Shown here piece after piece: positions 1-4,950 of a stretch of 5,657 bases of DNA. The DNA is from Syntrophaceae bacterium (GTDB taxonomy: Bacteria > Desulfobacterota > Syntrophorhabdia > Syntrophorhabdales > WCHB1-27). The position numbers and the translations under genes were made by a program. The stretch lies in the NCBI GenBank assembly GCA_003165115.1, contig PLSJ01000441.1, positions 1-5,657 of the forward strand, written 5' to 3'. Under the pieces are notes generated by a model. It worked only from the letters and a program-made list of their open reading frames with translations. It made no database searches and was not told where the DNA came from. The first letter of the stretch is position 1; each line of letters opens with the position of its first letter.

Positions 1-65
1 CCGTCGGTCATATGGGTCCGGTGACGCACCCGGAAGTCGTGAATACTGAAATAGAAATAATTCAT
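1..65 (-). CDS. Start of an unidentified gene downstream of the ACP remnant (partial)
   Basis: On the minus strand an ATG at 65-63 opens a frame that stays open to the window edge: 21 complete codons beginning MNYFYFSIHDFRVRHRTHM. It begins 7 nt after the stop codon of the acyl carrier protein remnant and on the same strand, the spacing expected of a co-transcribed gene. There is no strong Shine-Dalgarno sequence; a weak TGAG overlaps the ACP stop. The peptide is too short for me to assign a family. Genes next to a stand-alone ACP often encode enzymes acting on acyl-ACP, but that is context only. It could also be a chance open frame. Confidence 0.35.
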   Translation of the reverse strand, partial: MNYFYFSIHDFRVRHRTHMTD

Positions 66-72
66 AGTGAAC

Positions 73-219
73 TCAAATATGACGTAAAGACCCTATATCC
101 TGTTCCGAATTCTGTTTCAAGATGAACCGGTCCAAAGCCTCTACCATGTCCTGTATCGTTGTTACCTTAAACTCTCGGTCAGGAATTATAATACCGAATT
201 CGTTTTCGATATCCCCCCC
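73..219 (-). pseudogene. Acyl carrier protein, C-terminal fragment
   Basis: The minus strand encodes 46 residues from about 213 down to the TGA at 75-73. They begin DIENEFGIIIPDREFKVTTI and continue QDMVEALDRFI. This matches the second half of acyl carrier proteins: the stretch like LEEEFGIEIPDE after helix II, then a T-(T/V)-x-D helix. Compared with an ACP of about 80 residues, roughly the first 44 are missing. These include the DSL motif whose serine carries the 4'-phosphopantetheine arm, so the fragment cannot carry acyl chains. Codons 214-219 (GGG GGG on the minus strand, part of a C7 run on the plus strand) do not look like ACP sequence and mark the junction, after which the IS end begins. 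Sequence on the far side of the IS does not supply the missing N-terminus. Family call is by sequence pattern only. Confidence 0.7.
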
Positions 220-220
220 G

Positions 221-245
221 TGCCAGTATAAGTGAGACACTTCCC
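221..245 (+). repeat. Left terminal inverted repeat of the IS
   Basis: The inner 13 bp, TGAGACACTTCCC at 233-245, pair perfectly with GGGAAGTGTCTCA at 1691-1703. The outer 12 bp (221-232) match the right end at 7 of 12 positions, including the terminal TG. The base pair just outside (G220 with C1716) also matches, so the exact tip is uncertain by 1-2 bp. Confidence 0.85.
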
Positions 246-309
246 ACCCAATAGTTTAGACTCTGAGGGCGGGAAGGAAGAACGAATCGTGGAAGAGAAG
301 AATTCAGTG

Positions 310-687
310 ATGGCACACCCCAAGGCAGTCCCTGATCCGGAGGTACCGGAGAAGACAGTGCGCCGGAAGTTCACCGCAGCGTATAAGCTCCGTATCCTCA
401 AGGAGGCGGAGAGCTGTACCGAGCTGGGCCAAATCGGAGCCCTTCTGCGCCGGGAAGGTCTTTATTCGTCGAGCCTTACCTCGTGGCGACATCAGGTCAA
501 TCAGGGCCTCATCCCCAAAAAGAGAGGACCTGTCGCACGAAAGGCCGATCCCCTTATCCACCGTAACGCCGAACTGGAAAAGGAGAACGCGCAGCTCACT
601 CATAAGTTGAAACAGGCGGAGCTCATTATCTCCGTCCAAAAAAAAGTGGCCGAGTTGCTCAAGGAGTCCGGCGAGGAGAAGTCATGA
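310..687 (+). CDS. IS3-family transposase OrfA (HTH and leucine zipper)
   Basis: This is the DNA-binding subunit of the IS3-type transposase, about 125 aa from ATG 310. It begins MAHPKAVPDPEV and then has RRKFTAAYKLRILKEAE, the start of the IS3 OrfA helix-turn-helix. That continues through GQIGALLRREGLYSSSLTSW, which carries the recognition helix. A heptad-like stretch follows (AELEKENAQL through AELIISVQKKVAELL), the coiled coil used for multimerisation. GTG 289, with GGAAGGAAG at 272-280, is an alternative start giving 132 aa. The frame is open back to a GTG at 232, but that lies inside the left inverted repeat and has no ribosome site. I prefer ATG 310 because the protein then starts just ahead of the conserved domain, with purine-rich GGAAGAGAAG at 291-300 upstream. 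The stop overlaps the orfB start (ATGA). Confidence 0.85.
   Translation: MAHPKAVPDPEVPEKTVRRKFTAAYKLRILKEAESCTELGQIGALLRREGLYSSSLTSWRHQVNQGLIPKKRGPVARKADPLIHRNAELEKENAQLTHKLKQAELIISVQKKVAELLKESGEEKS
638..645 (+). promoter_or_regulatory. Candidate -1 frameshift site (A8) joining orfA to orfB
   Basis: A run of eight A's lies near the end of orfA, whose codons there are CAA AAA AAA GTG, so 639-645 is an A_AAA_AAA slippery heptamer in the right phase. Slipping back one base at 645 enters the orfB frame. I read that frame as open from 645 to ATG 684 (AGT GGC CGA GTT GCT CAA and so on, no stop). This would produce the OrfAB fusion that is the active transposase in many IS3 elements. I have not identified a stimulatory hairpin or pseudoknot downstream. 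Confidence 0.55.
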
Positions 688-1682
688 ATATCACAAAGTC
701 GCTTGCCCAGGAAGTGGGTATCCGCCCGGCCTGCAACGCCCTCGACGTATCCCGCGCGGGCTTTTACCGGTGGCAGCATCCACATGAGAAGGAGCCTTCA
801 TGCCGTTTCTCTCCTTTGGCCCTCTCCTTCGAGGAACGAAATGAGGTGCTCGATATCCTTCATGCGGAGCGCTTCATCGACAAGGCACCCCGGGAAATCT
901 ACGCGGCCCTTCTCGACGAAAAGACATACCTTTGTTCTATTCGCACCATGTACCGGGTCCTTGAAAAAGAGGGCGAGCTGAAAGAGAGGAGAAGGCAGGT
1001 ATCCCGTCCCCAGTATACAAAACCGGAGATCCTTGCACGAGCGCCCAATGAAGCGTGGAGTTGGGATATCACGAAGCTCAAGGGGCCGGTAAAGTGGACC
1101 TACTTTTATCTCTATGTGATCCTCGACATCTACAGCCGTTATGTCGTGGGGTGGATGGTAGCCCACAGGGAATTATCGGCTCTTGCCCGCAAACTGATTG
1201 CGGAAACCTGCGCCAAGCAAATGATCCAACCGGATCAGCTCCTGATCCATGCGGACAGGGGGTCGAGTATGACGTCAAAACCCGTTGCCCTGCTCATGGC
1301 CGATCTTGGAGTCACCAGGAGCCATTCGAGACCCTCGGTCAGTAATGACAACCCTTATTCCGAATCTCAGTTCAAGACCATGAAATACCGGCCTGAGTTC
1401 CCTGAAAGGTTCGGCTCCATTCAGGATGCCAGGGCCTTTTGCCAGACATTCTTCCCCTGGTACAATACCGGGCACTATCATTTGGGATTGGGTCTTCTCA
1501 CCCCCGAGGATGTCCATTATGGAAGGGCGTCCAGGATCATTGAAGATCGTAAGGGCGTGCTGCTGGCTGCCTATGAAAAACATCCGGAACGGTTCAAGGG
1601 GAGGATACCGACACCGGCGTCACTGCCTGACGCCGTCTGGATCAACAAGCCATCGCCAACGAGCGATGGAGAGGTACACTAA
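684..1682 (+). CDS. IS3-family transposase OrfB (DDE catalytic subunit)
   Basis: The protein is 332 aa and catalyses cleavage and strand transfer at the IS ends. The N-terminal segment (about 7-30, ending SRAGFYRW) resembles the start of IS3 OrfB proteins. A winged-helix HTH_21-like region follows at about 45-105 (APREIYAALL, then CSIRTMYRVLEKEG). The rve/RNase H-like core spans about 120-285. The catalytic residues are visible: D128 in WSWDITKLKG, D191 in LLIHADRGS and E227 in NPYSESQFKTMK. The spacing between the second D and E is 35 residues, as expected for D-D-35-E. The C-terminal TPEDVHYGRA motif is typical of the family. ATG 684 overlaps the orfA stop by 4 nt and follows GAGGAG at 673-678, so orfB can be translated independently as well as by frameshifting. 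Length is normal and no break is seen. Confidence 0.92.
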   Translation: MNITKSLAQEVGIRPACNALDVSRAGFYRWQHPHEKEPSCRFSPLALSFEERNEVLDILHAERFIDKAPREIYAALLDEKTYLCSIRTMYRVLEKEGELKERRRQVSRPQYTKPEILARAPNEAWSWDITKLKGPVKWTYFYLYVILDIYSRYVVGWMVAHRELSALARKLIAETCAKQMIQPDQLLIHADRGSSMTSKPVALLMADLGVTRSHSRPSVSNDNPYSESQFKTMKYRPEFPERFGSIQDARAFCQTFFPWYNTGHYHLGLGLLTPEDVHYGRASRIIEDRKGVLLAAYEKHPERFKGRIPTPASLPDAVWINKPSPTSDGEVH

Positions 1683-1690
1683 ATATTTGC

Positions 1691-1715
1691 GGGAAGTGTC
1701 TCATTTTCATTGACA
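1691..1715 (-). repeat. Right terminal inverted repeat of the IS
   Basis: Its inner 13 bp (1691-1703) are the exact reverse complement of 233-245. The outer part, TTTTCATTGACA, pairs imperfectly with the left tip. It begins 8 nt after the orfB stop codon. On the other side it lies 7 nt from the stop codon of the convergent small gene, so the IS sits almost directly at that gene's 3' end. Confidence 0.85.
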
Positions 1716-1722
1716 CGCTCCG

Positions 1723-1986
1723 CTACGCCATCACCCCTACTGCCTTCAGGCTCTCCGTTACTACCTCGTTACTCCCTGCCTTCAGCCCGACCAAGGCTAT
1801 CATACTTCTTGCCTGGACGAAAGCGTTATCAAGGAATGCGTTCACTTCGATAAGCTGTTTCTGTTGAGCAGAGCTGAGGCTGCCCCACTCGGTGAAGGAG
1901 TCACCCTCTGTGCTGTAGACGTGACTACCTTCCGCAATCTCGATGTCCTGTGCTGCGGCGTCGCCGACCTTTGCTGAAAAGACCAT
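1723..1986 (-). CDS. Small unknown protein encoded downstream of the integrase
   Basis: The predicted protein is 87 aa and I do not recognise it. It begins MVFSAKVGDAAAQDIEIAEG, has no cysteine, no signal peptide and no clear membrane segment. The second half (from about residue 38, SSAQQKQLIEVNAFLDNAF) looks like two amphipathic helices. A good ribosome site (GGGAAGG, 7 nt before the ATG at 1986-1984) supports real translation. The gene starts 35 nt after the integrase stop on the same strand, so the two are probably co-transcribed. Its stop at 1725-1723 is 7 nt from the IS right end. The position might suggest an accessory recombination or phage protein, but it is not basic and shows no HTH, so it is not an obvious excisionase. 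It could also be a small structural or cargo protein of the element. Confidence 0.65.
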   Translation of the reverse strand: MVFSAKVGDAAAQDIEIAEGSHVYSTEGDSFTEWGSLSSAQQKQLIEVNAFLDNAFVQARSMIALVGLKAGSNEVVTESLKAVGVMA

Positions 1987-2021
1987 TGTGTTACCTTCCC
2001 TTTACGCGATCTACTACCCTT

Positions 2022-3689
2022 TCAGGTAGCGAATTTGATGCCTGAGAAGTCCACGCCTTTGTACTTCAGCTTCTTGATTCCTTCCTCGTACAACGTCTCA
2101 ACAGTCTTGCTTCCCTTACCGTATCTTCTTCCCGTACCTGCCGCTGCATGTCCGTCAAGCCGATCTATGATAGAGTCTTCCACGTTGCACTCGCTCAAGG
2201 CCGTGATGAAGGTGTGCCTGAAGGAGTGAAAAGTCTTCTTCTCTTCCATCGTGATGCCCTCGCGGTTATAGGCGCTGTACCACTGATTGAATGCCCCCGC
2301 GTAACCTGTCGATACTGCGTATTTCAGCAAGGGCCAAAGCTGTCTTTTTGGATCCCCGCTTGCCTTCATGGCCTCGACATACTTCATGAATCCAGCGTCT
2401 ACGAGTACCTGATGAATGGGGATAATGCGTTCTGACGACTTCGTCTTCGCCCTTTTAGCCTTGGTGCGCACGATCTCAATGCAGGGGACTCCACCAATGT
2501 CACCAATGTTGTCGATATTCAGTGCGCACAGTTCATTCATCCGTGCTCCGGTGAACAGTGCGAGAAGAGGTATCCAAAATTGGTGTGGGGTTTCCCGACA
2601 TGCCCTGCGAAGGTCCGTCGTGTAGACCGGAGAAGATAGCAGCGCCTTGATATCGTCGATACTGTACGCTTGCCTCTGCTCTTCAGGCAAAAGCTCGTGT
2701 TCTACCCTCAAGTAGGTGAAATGATTGATAAGAAGTCCGTCATACTTGCACGTTCCTACCACCGCACAGATGGTCGTGGTGTACTCGTTGACCGTCCTGT
2801 GGCTCAATATCTTCAAATCCATCGCCTCGGCCTTCTTGATTTTGTCACTGATGCTCAGTTCCTTCAGCCCTGCCTTGTCGAACGCCTGTTGCGGTAGCTT
2901 GAGCAGGGTAGACCGACAGTCAAGGGCGTTCTGACGGCTGTACAGTCCCACGTCCTTGTCTCCAAGGATACTGAGGGCCACCCGCCTTATGTACTTCGCC
3001 TGTCCTTCACCCTTTGGGTTGCCCCAGTTGTTGCCGTCTGTTTTTTGTTGAATGTAGCGGTCGAAGGCTTGCGACAGGGTAATGCCTATGGGCCGCCGTC
3101 CTTGTGGTCGCTCGGCAGACATTCCCCGTGTAGGGTAGAGTAAGGCACTCGTCACCCGGTCAAAGTCGTTGTCGTAGTTCCCGGCTTCTCTTTCAGCCAT
3201 GACCTTCCAGAACACCTGCCGGGCCTTCAACATCTCTCGCCCCAAGCGGTGGTACTCCATGGAGTCCTTGCTTACCTGAAGCTCTTTGTCTGCGATCAGA
3301 TCGTCAAGCCACCCCTGTATGCCTTCAATGTCGTTCCTTGCCAGCCCGACGCGATCCCCTTCGGCCATGAGAAGGTACGCCTTCTGCATCTTCTCACCGT
3401 CCTTGACCGTGGGTCTTATGCTCAAGCCTTCCTCAAAGTCTCTGAGGCTGTCACTCAGGAAATCACGCATTAACTGCTGTATCTCTGCGTCCGTCATCTT
3501 TCCGCCTCTCGCCATGGTATAGAGACGCTCCAGCCTGTAGCTATACGCCTTCGCCACTACCTTAGCATTTCCAAGGCTCCGGGTGTGCAGGGATTTCCTG
3601 ATCTCTTTCCGATGGAAGAGGGGACATAGGTCTTTCGGTATTCTTGCCCGGAAGAGGTAACGATCTTTGACTCTGACGAGGTAGTTCAT
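2022..3689 (-). CDS. Tyrosine recombinase / phage-type integrase
   Basis: This 555-aa site-specific recombinase would integrate and excise the element at the neighbouring tRNA-Pro gene. The N-terminus (about 3-60: YLVRVKDRYLFRARIPKDL, then the LGNAKVVAKAYSYRLERL stretch) resembles the DUF6538-like arm-binding domain of long integrases. A helical linker covers about 65-195. The core-binding SAM-like domain lies at about 203-330 and the catalytic domain at about 340-530. Catalytic residues by motif are R383 (TGARMNEL), K417 (KTKSSERIIPI), H488 and R491 (HSFRHTF), H514 (LDGHAA) and nucleophile Y523 (GRRYGKG). The box II glycine-histidine is present but preceded by D rather than the usual L-x-G-H leucine spacing. 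The ATG lies 97 bp from the 3' end of tRNA-Pro and reads away from it; GGAG precedes the start closely. The gene is full length with no visible break. Confidence 0.93.
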   Translation of the reverse strand: MNYLVRVKDRYLFRARIPKDLCPLFHRKEIRKSLHTRSLGNAKVVAKAYSYRLERLYTMARGGKMTDAEIQQLMRDFLSDSLRDFEEGLSIRPTVKDGEKMQKAYLLMAEGDRVGLARNDIEGIQGWLDDLIADKELQVSKDSMEYHRLGREMLKARQVFWKVMAEREAGNYDNDFDRVTSALLYPTRGMSAERPQGRRPIGITLSQAFDRYIQQKTDGNNWGNPKGEGQAKYIRRVALSILGDKDVGLYSRQNALDCRSTLLKLPQQAFDKAGLKELSISDKIKKAEAMDLKILSHRTVNEYTTTICAVVGTCKYDGLLINHFTYLRVEHELLPEEQRQAYSIDDIKALLSSPVYTTDLRRACRETPHQFWIPLLALFTGARMNELCALNIDNIGDIGGVPCIEIVRTKAKRAKTKSSERIIPIHQVLVDAGFMKYVEAMKASGDPKRQLWPLLKYAVSTGYAGAFNQWYSAYNREGITMEEKKTFHSFRHTFITALSECNVEDSIIDRLDGHAAAGTGRRYGKGSKTVETLYEEGIKKLKYKGVDFSGIKFAT

Positions 3690-3785
3690 GCTCCAGCCTC
3701 ACAGTTCGTGTGTACTGTTTTGTGGCTACCTGTCAGGAATTGTGTTGTGTGGAGCGGAAATCGGGAGATTCCAAGAGGTTAAAAA
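3690..3785. other. Probable attachment-site arm between tRNA-Pro and the integrase
   Basis: This 96-bp non-coding stretch lies between the tRNA 3' end and the integrase start, where the element's inner attachment arm would be. It holds one copy of AAATCGGGA (3758-3766) that recurs at 3783-3791 across the tRNA 3' end, exactly 25 bp on, plus the ACAGT inverted repeat at 3701-3718. No second copy of the tRNA 3' segment was found in the window by eye, so the crossover core cannot be delimited. The role is inferred from position. Confidence 0.4.
3709..3736 (-). promoter_or_regulatory. Weak candidate promoter for the integrase operon
   Basis: On the minus strand CTGACA (3736-3731) and TACACA (3714-3709) are 16 bp apart, 19 nt upstream of the integrase ATG. 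The -35 matches the sigma70 consensus at five of six bases; the -10 is poor. An inverted repeat, ACAGT-8 nt-ACTGT (3701-3718), covers the -10 region and could be an operator or an integrase binding site. Call is by motif only. Confidence 0.25.
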
Positions 3786-3859
3786 TCGGGACGACTGGAC
3801 TTGAACCAGCGGCCCCAGCGTCCCGAACGCTGTGCTCTACCATGCTGAGCTACGTCCCG
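3786..3859 (-). tRNA. tRNA-Pro (anticodon CGG)
   Basis: The minus strand folds into a full cloverleaf. The acceptor stem is CGGGACG with CGTCCCG, the D stem GCTC with GAGC, the anticodon stem CAGCG with CGCTG, and the T stem GCTGG with CCAGT (one G-T pair). The anticodon loop TTCGGGA gives anticodon CGG, which decodes CCG proline codons. The T loop is TTCAAGT, the variable loop has 5 nt and the discriminator base is A (from T3786). CCA is not encoded; the mature end runs directly into a T-run (ATTTTTAACC). Its 3' end faces the integrase gene, so it is the probable integration target and its sequence has been kept intact by the element. Confidence 0.95.
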
Positions 3860-3950
3860 TGTAAGTAAACTACCAAACTTCGAGGAAAAATTCCATTACT
3901 TTCGTGGCCGCCCATCGGTCTCTCTTTTAAGGCCGGGATGATGCGAATAG

Positions 3951-3979
3951 TTGAAAAAGGGCTTGTTTCAAAGTATTAT
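3951..3979 (+). promoter_or_regulatory. Sigma70-type promoter of holA
   Basis: TTGAAA at 3951-3956 and TATTAT at 3974-3979 are separated by exactly 17 bp, each one base off the -35/-10 consensus hexamers. Transcription would start about 6-7 nt after the -10, that is at 3985-3986, which coincides with the A of the holA ATG. The same A/T block also reads TATAAT on the minus strand (3980-3975), but its -35 counterpart (TAAAGA, 4003-3998) is poor. Confidence 0.65.
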
Positions 3980-3984
3980 AACGT

Positions 3985-4950
3985 ATGGGAGAGATCGTCT
4001 TTACCATCGGGTCGAAAGAGAATTTCTTCGAGGACGTCAATCTCCTCGCCTCTAAGTGGTCGCGGGAGCCCCGGATCGTCACCCTGACGGGGCCTGCGAT
4101 CAGGCAGGCGGTGACGGAGAAGGCTTCCGCCCTGTTTATCGAAGAGGGCCTTGTCGTCGCCCTGCTCGACCCCTCGAAAGAGGTGATCCGCCAGATCGGG
4201 GCGGCGCTTCTGGTGCTGAAAGAGCGAGCCGGGGTGATTATTTATGCGACGTCCGCCGACGCCGTTCTTCCGTCGTCTCTCGGCGTGGTCAGGGTAGACC
4301 TGGAACAGGAAAGGGAGAAGCGGATCAAAGAGCGTGTCCTGGCCGCGGTGAGGGCGGACGGCAAGAAGATGTCCGACAAGGCCTTTGCCCTTTTGAAGGA
4401 GCGCATACGCGACGAGGCGCTCATGGAAGGGGAGCTGGCAAAGCTTATCAGCTACGTGGGCGACAAAGGAGTCGTCGAGGCCAAGGACGTCGCGGCCGTG
4501 GTGACGGAGGAGCTGCACGAGCAGAACCTCATCGCCCTCTCCGACGCGATGGCGCGGAGGAACAAGAAAGAAATGCTGGGGATCCTCGAGACCCTTCTGG
4601 GTCAGGGTATGAACATACTTGCCATACACGGCTTTATGACGCGTTATATGGGGCTTTTGCTCCAGGCGAAGGATAGGGAAGGGCTCTTCGGCGGTGTGTC
4701 CGATTTTGGCGGGTTTTCGAGGGCCTTCGGGAAATTGAAGGAAGACGTCGATGGCGTGCCGCTGGAAAAGAAGCACTACCTGGCGTTCCAGAAGCCCTTC
4801 TACGCCTTTAATCTCGTCAAGGCCAGCCGGAAATATACGAGGCAAGACCTCCTCTCTTTCCTCGACATGCTCGCGCGTTTCGACGCGAAGGTGAAAAAGG
4901 GCACCAGGCACGACCGCGCCAGCTTCGAGGCCGGACTTCTGGAGGTATAA
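3985..4950 (+). CDS. holA: DNA polymerase III delta subunit (clamp-loader wrench)
   Basis: This 321-aa protein would be the delta subunit of the cytoplasmic clamp loader, which opens the beta sliding clamp for loading onto primed DNA. The N-terminal segment (IVFTIGSKENFFEDV, 4-18) corresponds to the delta start normally like YLLYGxExFLxEE. An AAA-like fold without ATPase motifs follows to about 120. Residues about 126-175 form the second, lid-type domain, with the hallmark ELAKLISYVGDKGVVEAKDV at 150-169. The helical collar domain covers about 178-321 (ALSDAMARRNKKEMLGILET; LDMLARFDAKVKKGT). It is slightly shorter than the usual 330-345 aa and is divergent in the first 100 residues. ATG 3985 is the only reasonable start: an in-frame TAA lies at 3979-3981, and no other start codon occurs in the next 26 codons. 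It has no Shine-Dalgarno sequence. Confidence 0.85.
   Translation: MGEIVFTIGSKENFFEDVNLLASKWSREPRIVTLTGPAIRQAVTEKASALFIEEGLVVALLDPSKEVIRQIGAALLVLKERAGVIIYATSADAVLPSSLGVVRVDLEQEREKRIKERVLAAVRADGKKMSDKAFALLKERIRDEALMEGELAKLISYVGDKGVVEAKDVAAVVTEELHEQNLIALSDAMARRNKKEMLGILETLLGQGMNILAIHGFMTRYMGLLLQAKDREGLFGGVSDFGGFSRAFGKLKEDVDGVPLEKKHYLAFQKPFYAFNLVKASRKYTRQDLLSFLDMLARFDAKVKKGTRHDRASFEAGLLEV
4941..4945 (+). promoter_or_regulatory. Strong ribosome binding site inside the end of holA
   Basis: GGAGG lies within the last codons of holA, 5 nt before the GTG at 4951. The order GGAGG-TATAA-GTG puts the holA stop directly against the next start, which decides that start and implies translational coupling. 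Confidence 0.75.

Larger units (their letters stand above)
221..1715 (+). mobile_element. IS3-family insertion sequence, complete
   Basis: The element is about 1495 bp. It is bounded by imperfect inverted repeats of about 25 bp with 5'-TG...CA-3' tips, as is normal for the IS3 family. It carries orfA (HTH plus leucine zipper) and orfB (DDE transposase) in relative phases 0 and -1. Both genes appear intact and all three catalytic acidic residues are present, so the copy may be functional. No 3-5 bp target duplication is visible: the left flank reads cccccccg and the right flank cgctccgc, sharing only CG at the junction. The two flanks also do not form one continuous gene, so this copy has probably been involved in a deletion or other rearrangement. 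I cannot assign the subgroup. Confidence 0.85.

Noticed and set aside
1..219. Search for a second copy of the tRNA-Pro 3' segment (other att site)
   Set aside because: No stretch resembling the T-arm and acceptor segment of tRNA-Pro was seen here by eye or elsewhere in the window.
232..309. Extended start of orfA at GTG 232
   Set aside because: It lies inside the left inverted repeat, lacks a ribosome site, and adds residues outside the conserved OrfA domain.
186..401. Minus-strand open frame of 71 codons spanning the IS left end
   Set aside because: It crosses the IS boundary in a frame different from the ACP remnant and has no family resemblance; chance frame.
215..1721. Possible target duplication CCCC / CTCC flanking the IS
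   Set aside because: It is only three of four bases and needs the ends shifted outward by two bases; a C7 run makes such partial matches likely by chance.
3884..3894. GGAA-AAA-TTCC palindrome in the tRNA-holA spacer as a terminator
   Set aside because: The four-pair A/T-rich stem is too weak and no T-run follows on either strand.
4056..4676. Plus-strand open frame of 206 codons within holA
   Set aside because: It is an out-of-frame reading of holA with an R/G-rich composition typical of shadows.
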